Shown: positions 45,402-56,008 of the stretch, in pieces
Numbering within the stretch: the first letter of the stretch is position 1
Layout: the number at the start of each line of letters is the position of its first letter
NCBI GenBank assembly: GCA_002839095.1
Contig: PGXL01000002.1
Location: 124,001 to 188,000, forward strand
Reading direction: 5' to 3'
From: Tenericutes bacterium HGW-Tenericutes-2
GTDB lineage: Bacteria; Bacillota_I; Bacilli_A; Acholeplasmatales; Acholeplasmataceae
DNA: 64,000 nt
Program-made: the position numbers and the translations under genes
The notes under the pieces: generated by a model
Databases searched by the model: none
Seen by the model: the letters and a program-made list of their open reading frames with translations, nothing else
Told to the model about the DNA's origin: nothing

Positions 45402-46865
45402 ATGAAAAAAATATTAATGTTGGTATCCATCATTTTATTTGCATTGGTTTTGGTCGCTTGTAATAATAATCCTACAGAAGATCCAACTGATGATCCAACA
45501 ACTCCAGTAGAAGGACAGGTGACAATCACCTATGCTTCTTGGGATTTAGGGTCACCAGATTCACAAGAACCTAATATGCAACGTTTAATGATCCAAGCCT
45601 TTCAGGAAAGATATCCAAATATTAAGGTTAACATTATTGAAAGACCAAAAATTCCTGGAACCAATGACGATTTAGGATGGAATGAGTTCTTAGCTGCTAG
45701 AGCATCTACTCAAACACTTCCTGATGTATTTCAGGCAGATAACATTCCTTTTTATGTCATCAATGACTGGGCATACAATTTAACAACGGTTGCGAATGCA
45801 GATCCTGAATATATAAACGTCAGTGCAGATATTCGTGGAGTTGCAACCTATGATTCCAAGGTGATGGCGATTCCAAATGCTGTTCACTATGCAGGTTATA
45901 TAGTCAATGAAACACTATATGATCGTCAAGGTCAAGATTTTCCGACCATTGATTCAACAATGACTGAATTTTTAAGTCTAACAAAGGCTGCAGCAAACCA
46001 TGCATCCAATAACAATACGGGTGTTGTGGGCTTAGAGGGTATCGAACATATCATTCACTGGTATCCTGCACAGCTCAATACCAATTATCGTTGGTTTACA
46101 TTATCAGATTCTGGATTCAATTTGAATTCAACAGAATTTACATCAACGATGCAAATGTATAGAACACTAAGAACAGATCAAACCTATGTTTTAGAGGCTT
46201 TATATGATGCTGCTGGTGCTGAAAACTCTACAATTGAAATTGGTAACATTTTCCCTGAGGGTGATCCATTCAATAATGGTAATATTTTAGCGAAATGGTT
46301 TTACTCATGGGATTTTGGTTGGATGCAATCGAATATTAACAGTGGTCAATATACATGGGATCTAGAATTTATTGGAACACCTATCGTAAATGGCAACAAG
46401 CGTGTACCAATCGTCGCTGACTTTTATACTGTAGCTTCAAACACAAAAAACCCTGAAGCTGCTTATTTACTAGCAAAATGGATGGGCTTTGGTAAAGAAG
46501 GCTATTTGAAGCGCGTTGAACTATCAAAAACTGTTCCAGGTATATCCCAAGTTAATTTCGCACCAATTCAAAATGACGAAGATTTACTCGATGCTTATTT
46601 TGAGCTATATCCAAATTTCACTGGGTTAAGAACAATTATTGAAACAGGTACATTTATTGTTGAACCACCTAAATATTTACCAGGTTATATTGCAGCACGC
46701 TATTCAGGAACATATGATGCTGAAAATAAGATGTCTGATATTATAACCAAGTTAATGGCAGGAGAAGTAGCCTTAGCTGATATACGTGTACAATTGAACA
46801 CTAGAGCGAATGCACTTTATACAGAAGCCAATAATGAATTTGAAACTGCTTTAGGAAATAAATAA
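45402..46865 (+). CDS. ABC sugar-binding lipoprotein (solute-binding family 1)
   Basis: 487 residues from ATG 45402 (GAGGA upstream). The signal peptide MKKILMLVSIILFALVLVAC has its lipobox cysteine at residue 20, so the binding protein is lipid-anchored. Residues 30-480 show the MalE-type layout: ITYASWDLGSPDSQEPNMQR near the start, DVFQADNIPFY near 110, and NPEAAYLLAKWMGFGKEGYLKR near 350. It captures oligosaccharides for an ABC importer. The permeases that serve it are probably the pair at 49895-51734 or 56009-57819. Confidence 0.93.
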   Translation: MKKILMLVSIILFALVLVACNNNPTEDPTDDPTTPVEGQVTITYASWDLGSPDSQEPNMQRLMIQAFQERYPNIKVNIIERPKIPGTNDDLGWNEFLAARASTQTLPDVFQADNIPFYVINDWAYNLTTVANADPEYINVSADIRGVATYDSKVMAIPNAVHYAGYIVNETLYDRQGQDFPTIDSTMTEFLSLTKAAANHASNNNTGVVGLEGIEHIIHWYPAQLNTNYRWFTLSDSGFNLNSTEFTSTMQMYRTLRTDQTYVLEALYDAAGAENSTIEIGNIFPEGDPFNNGNILAKWFYSWDFGWMQSNINSGQYTWDLEFIGTPIVNGNKRVPIVADFYTVASNTKNPEAAYLLAKWMGFGKEGYLKRVELSKTVPGISQVNFAPIQNDEDLLDAYFELYPNFTGLRTIIETGTFIVEPPKYLPGYIAARYSGTYDAENKMSDIITKLMAGEVALADIRVQLNTRANALYTEANNEFETALGNK

Positions 46866-46876
46866 AAAAAAGACTC

Positions 46877-46912
46877 GTGCGAAAAGGAGTCCATTTGGAT
46901 TCCTTTTCACAC
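46877..46912 (+). other. Intercistronic hairpin without a T tract
   Basis: A 16-bp stem (46877-46892 with 46897-46912, two G-T wobbles) with loop ATTT follows the sugar-binding gene. There is no T run after it. It resembles transcript-stabilising hairpins that raise the level of upstream mRNA. Confidence 0.7.
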
Positions 46913-46932
46913 ATTCTTGAATGGAGAAACAG

Positions 46933-49902
46933 ATGAAAATAACACCGAAAATTAAAAAAATTGTGACCTTATCATTGATTTTGCTTGTTTCCTCATTTGC
47001 CATTTTAGGACTTGCTGGAGTGTTTACACCAAAGGAAAATCCAACACCAACATTTGCTAACCTAGAATCAGTTTACCTAGAAAATCATTACTCTAAATAT
47101 TTAAGTCAAATCAATACTAGCGAACCAAGCACTGACGTATCTATATCGATACCGGCAGTGGATTTTGTATTGCCTGATAACGAGGAACTCTCAGAAGACC
47201 AAATGAACTATGAATGGATTGAAGATTCCAGTATTTTTATCCATGTTGATATTGCGGATGCAGGACTTTATTATCTTCATATCAACTACATGTCATTAGC
47301 AAAGACACATATTCCTATCGGACTAGCTGTCAAGCTCAATGGTGCAGAGGATTCTCCTTACTATGAGGCATCACAAATTACACTTCCTACTTTATGGAGA
47401 GAATCATCAACAGATTTAGGTACAGATCGCTATGGCAACGATGTAAGTATCGCTCAAGAAACTGTAGATATTTATCAAGATTTATTAATCAAGGATACAA
47501 GAAGATTATATCAAGATGGCTTAGGCTTTTATTTAGAGGCTGGAGAAAATATCATTGAAATTGAAAAGATTTCAGGAAGCTTAAAGCTTAGAGAAATACG
47601 TGTAGAAACCAAAAAGGAATACATAAGCTATATCGAATATATCCAAAATTACGACAATACAACTGCTGATGAAATAATTAGAATCGAAGCGGAAGAAAAT
47701 CTATATAAAAGCTCTTCAACAATTGCTAGAGGAACAAGTAGAGATCCTTTGGTCAAGCCTTTTTCAATGACAAAGATCAAACTCAATGTTTTAGGCACTG
47801 ATTCCTATGACAATGGTGGAGATGCTGTTTCTTGGGAAGTCGATATTGAACAAGCTGGATGGTATTATATTACATTACGTGCTCAAATGCTAAGACAAAA
47901 TGCTACTTCCTATCGAACACTTTATATCAACGGAGAAATCCCCTTTGAGGAAGCGAAGCATCTACCAATTTCCTATGATAGAAACTGGCAAAATGCAACC
48001 CTAAGAACGATGGATCAAGAAAAGATCAAGGTCTATTTAGAGCCAGGTGATGTCATCACCCTAGAGGTTGATAGCTCATTATTTTCAACGACCCTAGAAA
48101 AGCTAAGAATGATTACATCAGAGATGAGTGCGCTTGGACTTGATGTTACAAAACTAACAAGAAATAATACAGACCGTGGAATTGATTGGGTTATGCTTGA
48201 TTATTTCCCTAACTTAAATAACGATTTATCGAGATGGATTGTTGAACTTGATGAAGCAAAGGAAGTTATTAAATCACTTTATGGCTTCAATAGAACTGCA
48301 CAAATCGTTAGAGATATTGAAGCAGCTAAACAAAAAATAGTCACTATTCAAGGTGATATCAATGAGCTACCAAGAAGACTCACCCTATTATCAACTGGGT
48401 CATCAAGTGCTGTGCAATTGATATCCAATCAGTTTGATAACATCATTAAACAACCTTTAGTTTTAGACGCAATCTATATCCATACCAATTTAGATGTTCT
48501 ACCCAATCCGAATCCAAATCTATGGACAAGAGTTCGAGTTTCTATCTCTCGCTTTTTCCTATCGTTTGTTGATCAGTCCTATTCTGAAAAGGCGGATCCG
48601 GATGAGCTTGAGATATGGGTCAATCGTTCAAGACAGTATGTGGATTTGATGCAAAAAATAGCAGATGATCAATTTACAACTCAAACCGGCATTAAAGTCA
48701 AAATATCATTAATCAATGATGATTCGAAGCTACTTTTAGCAAATTCTGCAGACCAACAACCTGATGCTGCGTTAGGCATATCTGCATGGATTCCTAATGA
48801 ATATGGTATGCGTGGAATGCTCTATGATATGAGTCAAGCTAAAAACTTTAGCCAAACTATTCAAGTCTTTAATCCGGAGCAACTCATTCCAATGACTTTT
48901 GATAATAAGCTATATGGTTTACCTGAAACTGAAAACTTCTTTGTTTTATTCTATAGAAAAGATATACTTGATCAGCTAGACTTAAACGTGCCAAATACTT
49001 GGCAGGATGTTTTAGACATGCTTCCGGTATTGAGAAGATATGGCATGAGCTTTTATATACCGTTATCCTCATCATCAGCATTAAAATCGTTTGATTCAAC
49101 TGCACCTTTAATCTATCAGTTTGAAGGAAAGATTTATGCAGATGATGGATTTGGCTCAGCTATCGATTATGAAAATACAGTTCAAGCCCTATCCTTTATG
49201 ACTGATTTATACCGAGAATATAGTATGCCATTCCAAGTACCTAGCTTCTTCAATAGCTTTAGATACGGAGATATTCCTATTGGTATTGGTGATTTTGGAA
49301 TGTATTTGCAGTTAACCAATGCAGCGAGTGATATTAGTGGTCTATGGGATATTGCACTTGTTCCAGGTATTCCTCATCAAAAACTAAATGAGGATACTCA
49401 AATGATGGAAACCGTGATTAACCGTTCGATGGGTGGAGCACAGCAGGCTTCAATCATCTTTGAAAAATCAGAGAAGAAGGAAGAGGCATGGGAGTTCATC
49501 AGCTGGTGGATGTCAACAGAAACTCAAGTCTTATTTTCGAATACCTTATTAAATACATTAGGCACTAGATATATTTGGAATACAGCAAATCTCGAAGCCT
49601 TTGAACAATTAAGCATCAATAAAGCACATTTAGAGGTTATCTTAGAACAATGGACTCACCTAAAGGAAGTACCGAAAATTCCTGGTAGTTATATTGTAGA
49701 AAGAGAAATTAGTAATACATGGAATAGTGTCGTCTATAATGATGCCAATTTAAGAAGTACGGTCTCGGATGCGATGATTAAAATTGATCGTGAGCTTGCC
49801 AGAAAGATGGTTGAATTTGGCTATCTAGATAGCAAAGGAAACGTCTTAAAACCATTCAATCTACCAACGGTTGAAGATATCTTGAGGTGGTATGATGAGT
49901 AG
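46933..49902 (+). CDS. Large solute-binding protein fused to two N-terminal beta-sandwich-like domains
   Basis: 989 residues from ATG 46933 (GGAG at 46923-46926 gives suitable spacing; ATG 46921 has none). A hydrophobic N-terminal segment (about 10-30) has no lipobox, so it is a signal anchor or cleaved signal. Two beta-rich domains follow near residues 65-225 and 255-400; both contain the same strand pattern ([13 protein letters not shown] and [14 protein letters not shown]), suggesting duplication. A helical linker (430-490) leads to a type 1 solute-binding domain at about 540-960 ([37 protein letters not shown]). Probable dedicated receptor for a large or complex saccharide. The stop overlaps the next permease start. 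Confidence 0.88.
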   Translation: MKITPKIKKIVTLSLILLVSSFAILGLAGVFTPKENPTPTFANLESVYLENHYSKYLSQINTSEPSTDVSISIPAVDFVLPDNEELSEDQMNYEWIEDSSIFIHVDIADAGLYYLHINYMSLAKTHIPIGLAVKLNGAEDSPYYEASQITLPTLWRESSTDLGTDRYGNDVSIAQETVDIYQDLLIKDTRRLYQDGLGFYLEAGENIIEIEKISGSLKLREIRVETKKEYISYIEYIQNYDNTTADEIIRIEAEENLYKSSSTIARGTSRDPLVKPFSMTKIKLNVLGTDSYDNGGDAVSWEVDIEQAGWYYITLRAQMLRQNATSYRTLYINGEIPFEEAKHLPISYDRNWQNATLRTMDQEKIKVYLEPGDVITLEVDSSLFSTTLEKLRMITSEMSALGLDVTKLTRNNTDRGIDWVMLDYFPNLNNDLSRWIVELDEAKEVIKSLYGFNRTAQIVRDIEAAKQKIVTIQGDINELPRRLTLLSTGSSSAVQLISNQFDNIIKQPLVLDAIYIHTNLDVLPNPNPNLWTRVRVSISRFFLSFVDQSYSEKADPDELEIWVNRSRQYVDLMQKIADDQFTTQTGIKVKISLINDDSKLLLANSADQQPDAALGISAWIPNEYGMRGMLYDMSQAKNFSQTIQVFNPEQLIPMTFDNKLYGLPETENFFVLFYRKDILDQLDLNVPNTWQDVLDMLPVLRRYGMSFYIPLSSSSALKSFDSTAPLIYQFEGKIYADDGFGSAIDYENTVQALSFMTDLYREYSMPFQVPSFFNSFRYGDIPIGIGDFGMYLQLTNAASDISGLWDIALVPGIPHQKLNEDTQMMETVINRSMGGAQQASIIFEKSEKKEEAWEFISWWMSTETQVLFSNTLLNTLGTRYIWNTANLEAFEQLSINKAHLEVILEQWTHLKEVPKIPGSYIVEREISNTWNSVVYNDANLRSTVSDAMIKIDRELARKMVEFGYLDSKGNVLKPFNLPTVEDILRWYDE

Positions 49903-50842
49903 AATGGGATCAGTAAAGCTTAAGGTTAAAAAGTTTATAGAACTAGAAAAAAAGCAGTTTAAGAATGATGATAAAGCCGCTTATCTTTTCACATTGCCTT
50001 ATATCATCTTATTTCTTGCGTTTATTGTTATCCCAATCGCATTAGCGATTATTCTATCCTTTACCACATTTGATATGGTATCATTTCCTACATTTACAGG
50101 ATTTAATAATTATATCTATTTATTAACCAGTGATGAAGAATTCATGAAATATATACTACCAAACACAATTAAATTCGCAGTTATCGTTGGTCCTGGTGGC
50201 TATATATTATCCTTTGTCATGGCTTGGGCATTAGCACAGCTACCTCATAAGCTAAGAACAGTACTAGCCATTATATTATATTCACCATCACTGACAGCAG
50301 GTGTTACGATGACTGTTGTATGGCGTGTATTCTTTGCAGGTGATGAATCTGGTTATCTAAACTATATGCTCCTAGAGCTTGGCATGATTGTAGAGCCTAT
50401 CGCCTTTTTACAATCTCCTCAATATTTATTTACTATTATGCTTGTTGTTGCATTATGGGGATCCATGGGTATCGGCTTTTTAGCAATGCTTGCAGGTATA
50501 TTAAATGTTGATCAAGAGCTTTATGAAGCTGCTTATATTGATGGACTCAATTCAAGATTCCAGGAGGTTATCTATATCACTATACCAGCCATGAAGCCCC
50601 AAATGCTATTTGGAGCCGTTATGGCAATCGTTGGTACATTTAGTGCTGGGGCATTAGGTGTTTCTTTATCCGGATCCAATCCAACACCAAATTATGCAGG
50701 ATCCTTAATTGTAAACCATATTGAAGATTACGGATTTATCCGCTATGACATGGGTTATGCTGCCGCATTATCTCTAGTTCTTTTACTGATTATATATTTC
50801 TTCAGTAGATTATCTTGGAGATTCTTCGGGGACAGAGATTAG
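49895..50842 (+). CDS. ABC sugar permease, MalF-like (pair 1)
   Basis: 315 residues from ATG 49895 (GAGGTGG upstream; ATG 49892 is alternative). Six membrane helices are visible. The coupling motif [25 protein letters not shown] near residues 212-236 is the EAA loop of MalF-type permeases. It overlaps the solute-binding gene by 8 bases. With the 50853 gene it should form a heterodimeric channel for the large binding protein. The ATPase is not encoded here. Confidence 0.95.
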   Translation: MSRMGSVKLKVKKFIELEKKQFKNDDKAAYLFTLPYIILFLAFIVIPIALAIILSFTTFDMVSFPTFTGFNNYIYLLTSDEEFMKYILPNTIKFAVIVGPGGYILSFVMAWALAQLPHKLRTVLAIILYSPSLTAGVTMTVVWRVFFAGDESGYLNYMLLELGMIVEPIAFLQSPQYLFTIMLVVALWGSMGIGFLAMLAGILNVDQELYEAAYIDGLNSRFQEVIYITIPAMKPQMLFGAVMAIVGTFSAGALGVSLSGSNPTPNYAGSLIVNHIEDYGFIRYDMGYAAALSLVLLLIIYFFSRLSWRFFGDRD

Positions 50843-50852
50843 GAGGAATATG

Positions 50853-51734
50853 ATGAGAAAAATAAGAAATTTTAGAGCCATCAAAATTAATCCTACTCGC
50901 TTTGGTTGGGGTCAAGTTCCATTCCTACTTATGGTACTACCGATTGCAGCATTTATGATGATGCCGTTAGTCTATATTTTTAATCATGCATTTAAGCCAT
51001 TTGACGAGTTAATCGAATATCCACCAAGATTCTTTGTTAGAAGACCTACCTTGGATAATTTATTTGAATTATTTGAAACTGCAACGACAACAGGTATTCC
51101 TGTTACCAGATATTTATTCAATAGTATTTTAATTACAGCTGCCGTTGTCTTTCTATCTATCTTTTTAGCAACCATCACTGGCTATGCGCTATCTAAATTG
51201 AAATTCCATATAAAAGGAGTTATTTCACAAATCAATACACTAGCGATGATGTTTGTTGGTACAGCTGTTATTATTCCTAGATACATCATTATCGAACAAT
51301 TGGGATTGATTGATAATTTCATGGTGCACATTATTCCTGTCATCGCAATCCCTGTTGGTTTATTCTTAGTCAAACAATTTATCGACCAAATTCCAAATGA
51401 ATTATTAGATGCAGCGAAAATTGATGGTGCATCGAGCATCATGATCTACTGGAAGATTATTCTTCCATTGATTAAGCCTGCAATCGCGACCATCGCGATT
51501 CTCTCCTTCCAAATGGTTTGGAATGATGCAGGTATTTCTGCAACCTATGTCAATACCGATAGCCTAAAGACCTTTGCCTATTATATGCAAACACTTGCCT
51601 CCTCATCGAATGTGGTCGCTGGTGCAGGGATGAGTGCTGTAGCATCACTGATTATGTTTTTACCGAACTTGATTATCTTCATATTCCTTCAAAGTAAGGT
51701 AATGTCAACGATGGTCAACTCGGGGATTAAGTAG
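50853..51734 (+). CDS. ABC sugar permease, MalG-like (pair 1)
   Basis: 293 residues from ATG 50853 (AGGAGG six bases upstream; ATG 50850 is alternative). Six membrane helices; the EAA motif reads NELLDAAKIDGASSIMIYWKIILPLIKP near residues 178-205. A large loop near 38-75 precedes the first permease core. It lies 10 bases after its partner. Its stop TAG abuts the next gene. Confidence 0.95.
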   Translation: MRKIRNFRAIKINPTRFGWGQVPFLLMVLPIAAFMMMPLVYIFNHAFKPFDELIEYPPRFFVRRPTLDNLFELFETATTTGIPVTRYLFNSILITAAVVFLSIFLATITGYALSKLKFHIKGVISQINTLAMMFVGTAVIIPRYIIIEQLGLIDNFMVHIIPVIAIPVGLFLVKQFIDQIPNELLDAAKIDGASSIMIYWKIILPLIKPAIATIAILSFQMVWNDAGISATYVNTDSLKTFAYYMQTLASSSNVVAGAGMSAVASLIMFLPNLIIFIFLQSKVMSTMVNSGIK

Positions 51735-51743
51735 GTGAAGCAT

Positions 51744-53768
51744 ATGAGAAAACTAAGCTTATGGATCATCATTTTAATGACTGCTATACTATCATTTAGC
51801 TTAAAAGAAGTTGAAGCATCCAATCTTTCTAATTATGGAATACCCTATCAAACCTATACACTAAATTCTTCAAAAAGATTGATACCAACCCAGGCAGCCT
51901 ATATTCCAGTTGGTAATTTTGGTCGTAATTTAGGATTATCATTTCCTGAGGATCTCTTTTATGAGAATAATTTGTTTTATATCGCGGATACCGGAAATAA
52001 ACGGATTGTCATATCCAATACATCAGGTGATTTGATTTCTATTATTGACCTACCAGAATTTGAACAACCGACCGGTGTCTTTGTAAAGGATGAATTTTTA
52101 TATGTTGCTGATAAGCTTTCTAAAGAAGTATATAAAATTGATTTATTAACTGAGGAAATCGTTCAAACAATCGTTAAGCCCACTTCACCAATTTATGGAC
52201 AAAAAAATGATTTTGTCCCTATTAAGGTTGCAGTGGATTCCAGTGACTCTATCTATATTATTGGCGAAGGCTCTACATCTGGTGTTATTCAGATGAATTA
52301 TGCAGGAGAGTTTGTTGGTTATTTAGGAATCAATACAGTAACGCTTTCCTTAAGAAGAATTTTATATAACTTCTTTGTACAGGATCCCAATTTAGCATCA
52401 AGCCTGCCAGCCTCCCCTACCAATATCGCCTTAGGTCAAAAGGGTGCGATATTATCAACAAATGTCAATGTCAATGAAACCTTTAAGAGATTAAATATCT
52501 CTGGAGTGAACACATTATTACCTACAACGGTATATCCAACACAGGCATTATCAGATATTTGGATGAGTAATGAATCCTATATTTACTTAACATCTGATAA
52601 TGGTGATGTTTATGAATATGATTCCAATGGGAATATGCTGTTCTACTTTAATACGAAGGATAATGCACTCACTCAAACATTAGGATTAACATCTAATCCA
52701 AAGGGGATTGTTTCTGATAACTCAGGTAATTTATATATTTTAGATCGAGGCTATAATTCAATTCATGTTTATCAAAGAACGGTGTTCGTGGATTTAGTTC
52801 ATAAGGCAGTCACCTTATATAATGATGGAAAATATGTGGAATCGAAGCCTATATGGGAAGAAATCATTCGACAAAATTCATCATTTGCGTTAGCGCATTC
52901 TGCATTAGGTGCAGCCTTAATGAAAGAAGGAGCCTATGATGAGGCTTTATCAGAATTTTATGATGCAAGAGACTATTTAGGATACTCCAATGCGTTTTGG
53001 GAAATCAGAAATGTGTCGATTCAACAAAATCTACCAACCTTCGCGCTTGTAATATTTGGATTATATTTAGTTTTAAAGATTGGCACAGCAATCTTTAGAA
53101 AGTCATTGATTTATCCTCAATATGTAGAGAAGAAGGAAGCCTTCTTAAATAAAAAACTGGTGAAAGAGGTCACCTATAGCCTAAACGTGATTAAAAGACC
53201 TAACGATATGTTTTATGGCATTAAACGGATGAATGAAGCGAGCTATCTATCAGGCTTTATTGTATTAGGACTATTTGTTATCGTTTATTTAATTGATGTT
53301 TACGCAACCGGATTTTTGTTTCGATCAACAAATCTGAATAGTGTAGTCGTTCAGTTAGTCACTGTTTTATCTATCTTTTCATTATATGTGTTAGTCAATT
53401 ATTTAATTTCGACATTAAATGATGGTGAAGGTAGATTTAAGGATGTTTTCATTTCAACATCCTATATTCTCGCACCATTTATTCTATTCACACTACCAAT
53501 GACATTCTTATCCAATTATCTAACCTATAATGAAACATTTATTTTTGATTTCTACCACCAAATCATTTTATGGTGGACATTGATTTTAATTTTCTTATCC
53601 ATCAAATGGGTTCATAATTATACATTCATGGAAACCATTAAAAATATTTTAATTATTCTTTTTGGAATGTTTATCTTAATTTTAATCGGTTTATTAATTT
53701 ATTCATTTATTGGCCAATTGATTGAGTTTATCCTATCAATAATCAAGGAGGTGATCTATCGTGTTTAA
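51744..53768 (+). CDS. NHL-repeat, TPR and Yip1-like membrane protein
   Basis: 674 residues from ATG 51744 (AGGTG upstream; a GTG at 51735 lies before this site). A signal peptide (1-27) is followed by NHL-type beta-propeller repeats at about 40-345 (GLSFPEDLFYENNLFYIADTGNKRI, DNSGNLYILDRGYNSIHV). TPR-like helices follow at about 350-420 (AHSALGAALMKEGAYDEAL). One membrane helix lies near 430, and about five helices at 500-674 resemble a Yip1 domain. Such a fusion has no assigned function. It lies between two permease pairs, so it may organise the binding proteins or the glycan at the surface; this is inference. Confidence 0.8.
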   Translation: MRKLSLWIIILMTAILSFSLKEVEASNLSNYGIPYQTYTLNSSKRLIPTQAAYIPVGNFGRNLGLSFPEDLFYENNLFYIADTGNKRIVISNTSGDLISIIDLPEFEQPTGVFVKDEFLYVADKLSKEVYKIDLLTEEIVQTIVKPTSPIYGQKNDFVPIKVAVDSSDSIYIIGEGSTSGVIQMNYAGEFVGYLGINTVTLSLRRILYNFFVQDPNLASSLPASPTNIALGQKGAILSTNVNVNETFKRLNISGVNTLLPTTVYPTQALSDIWMSNESYIYLTSDNGDVYEYDSNGNMLFYFNTKDNALTQTLGLTSNPKGIVSDNSGNLYILDRGYNSIHVYQRTVFVDLVHKAVTLYNDGKYVESKPIWEEIIRQNSSFALAHSALGAALMKEGAYDEALSEFYDARDYLGYSNAFWEIRNVSIQQNLPTFALVIFGLYLVLKIGTAIFRKSLIYPQYVEKKEAFLNKKLVKEVTYSLNVIKRPNDMFYGIKRMNEASYLSGFIVLGLFVIVYLIDVYATGFLFRSTNLNSVVVQLVTVLSIFSLYVLVNYLISTLNDGEGRFKDVFISTSYILAPFILFTLPMTFLSNYLTYNETFIFDFYHQIILWWTLILIFLSIKWVHNYTFMETIKNILIILFGMFILILIGLLIYSFIGQLIEFILSIIKEVIYRV

Positions 53769-55998
53769 GAATATTATTTTCAAGCGATTGATCATTTTAA
53801 TACTCATCTCATTTTCAATAACCTTTGGAGTATATGCCTTCCTTGAAGAGGAGACTGGTCAACTCGATTCCATTCCTAATTTTGATGAGATCATTCCTTT
53901 AGTGGATTCCAATAAGTATTCTCATCTAAAATCAGATGCCTTAGCTACCAACCAACAAGGATTCTTTGATGAGCCTATTGAAATTCTAACCGTTTATGGA
54001 ACTGTCTATTTAGATCCAGAATCACTCGCCTTTCAGGTTGTTAATAATAATGGATATATTTGGTCTTCAACAATTAATGAAAATGTCCCAGGACTCCCAA
54101 ATACGTTTAAAAGACGTGCGAGAAGTGCAATTATTCTAGAATCATTTAATACAGGTGTAACAAGCTTCGCATTAACTGAAGAAAATCTTTATGAAAGTAA
54201 TACTGAAATTGAGTTAACCTTAATTACCAATGGATTCCACGCATTAATAACCTTTGGAAGATCTGGTATTCAAATGGGATTATATGTAACCTTTGGACTT
54301 GATTCTATCCATGTCGAAATTCCCTATGAAGAAATCAATGAAAGTGGAGTATTTAAAATATCATCTATCAAGGTTTACCCATATTTTGGTGCGGTTTTAG
54401 AAAACCAAATACCAGGATACGTATTTTTACCTGATGGAATTGGTGCATTAGTAGATTATAAGCTAACAGATCCTTTAATTTCAACCAATTATCAAAAGGA
54501 AGTATATGATAGAAATATCGGATACAATCTTGTAAGTAATATGAATACCTTTTTAAGTGGTGGTACGAGAATTTACGCTCCTGTCTTTGGCTTTGTTCAT
54601 GGAATCAATCAAAATGCTGTATTCGCCAATATCACAAGTGGCTCAGAGTACGCGATGATTAACCTATATTTTCCAGCAAGAACCAGAGGATTTACGACTG
54701 TTTTCTCTGAATTTGTTTATCGAAAAACATATCGTCAGCCAATTGATAAGGTTGGAAATACGATATCCTTATTACAATCATTTTCCAATCAAATGGATAT
54801 AAAAATAGAATACACTCTTTTAGAAAATGAAGATGCAAACTATGTCGGTATGGCTAAGACCTATCGAGATTATCTCGATCTTGAATCCTATGAAAGTCAA
54901 TATGATTCGATTCCTTTAAGATTAGACGCGATTGGAATTGAAAAGAATAAGGGATTACTCTTTAACCAAACAACAGTCATGACCACATTTAGTGAGTTTA
55001 GAGATATAACTCTAGATTTAAACAGTCATGGCATCGATTATATTATTGGTAATTTTAGTGGATTTACAAAGCGTGGTGTGACATGGTCAGCACCACAGTA
55101 TGAAAATATATCGAGAAGATTAGGTAGTAAAAATGATCTCGAGTCGCTTCAAGAGGCACTCAGCAGTCTTTATTTCGTGACTGAATACTTAAAGGCAAGC
55201 AATCAATCATCAGGCTATAATCAATACTTTGATTTAGCGAAAAAGATTAATGATCAACTCTATACCTATCTATCAGGAACAGACACCAAATACTTACTTG
55301 AGTATCACGCAGTTCAAAGTATTATGAATAAGAGTATAGCGAAGCTATCAGATGAACCAATTGATGGATTTGCTATCGAATCGATGGGAAGCTTACTTTA
55401 CGATGATTTTAGTAATAAGAAATATCTTCCTGAAGCTATATTAATGTATCAAGAGCTATTATCTAATATCGAAAAGGATATCGCATTGTATGATGTCAAC
55501 TCATATTTATGGAAATCAATGGATTTATATTATGATTTCCCGATGTATTCCTCTCAATATATAACATTTGATGATACAGTACCATTTTTATCGATTGTTT
55601 TAAGTGGTTCTGTTCAGCTATTTGGCCCACACGCTAACTTTTATCCATACGCAAGAGATGAATTGCTTCGCTTAATTGATTTTGGAGTTTATCCATCCTT
55701 CGTCGTCACACAAAAGTCATCTAAGGAGCTTCAAGAAACAGGATTAGAGGCTATTTATTCATCAAAATATGATGATATTAAAAAATCTATATTAGCATAT
55801 TATGATTTTGTTGATGGTGCACTTTCATCAGTCATCGGTCAAAGAATTGTTGATCGTCAAGTCATTACCAATGGTGTTATTCAAATCACCTATGAAAATG
55901 ATATCGTCATATACGTGAACTATAGAGAAACTCCATTTACACAAGGAAGTTTAATTATAGGTGCTAAAAATTATGTAATTAAAGATTTAAATGCTTAG
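53761..55998 (+). CDS. DUF5696-like extracytoplasmic protein, possible glycosidase fold
   Basis: 745 residues from GTG 53761, which is preceded by AAGGAGGTGATC, a full match to the anti-Shine-Dalgarno region; it overlaps the upstream stop by 8 bases. A hydrophobic segment near residues 10-28 is a signal anchor. Residues 70-260 are beta-rich and include the typical GYVFLPDGIGALVDY near 218. Residues 270-640 look like a TIM-barrel-type alpha/beta region, and the end is beta-rich (NDIVIYVNYRETPFTQGSLIIGA). This order recalls glycoside hydrolases with beta-sandwich flanks, but no catalytic pair can be named. No enzyme activity is known to me. Confidence 0.75.
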   Translation: MFKNIIFKRLIILILISFSITFGVYAFLEEETGQLDSIPNFDEIIPLVDSNKYSHLKSDALATNQQGFFDEPIEILTVYGTVYLDPESLAFQVVNNNGYIWSSTINENVPGLPNTFKRRARSAIILESFNTGVTSFALTEENLYESNTEIELTLITNGFHALITFGRSGIQMGLYVTFGLDSIHVEIPYEEINESGVFKISSIKVYPYFGAVLENQIPGYVFLPDGIGALVDYKLTDPLISTNYQKEVYDRNIGYNLVSNMNTFLSGGTRIYAPVFGFVHGINQNAVFANITSGSEYAMINLYFPARTRGFTTVFSEFVYRKTYRQPIDKVGNTISLLQSFSNQMDIKIEYTLLENEDANYVGMAKTYRDYLDLESYESQYDSIPLRLDAIGIEKNKGLLFNQTTVMTTFSEFRDITLDLNSHGIDYIIGNFSGFTKRGVTWSAPQYENISRRLGSKNDLESLQEALSSLYFVTEYLKASNQSSGYNQYFDLAKKINDQLYTYLSGTDTKYLLEYHAVQSIMNKSIAKLSDEPIDGFAIESMGSLLYDDFSNKKYLPEAILMYQELLSNIEKDIALYDVNSYLWKSMDLYYDFPMYSSQYITFDDTVPFLSIVLSGSVQLFGPHANFYPYARDELLRLIDFGVYPSFVVTQKSSKELQETGLEAIYSSKYDDIKKSILAYYDFVDGALSSVIGQRIVDRQVITNGVIQITYENDIVIYVNYRETPFTQGSLIIGAKNYVIKDLNA

Positions 55999-56008
55999 GA
56001 GGATGAAG

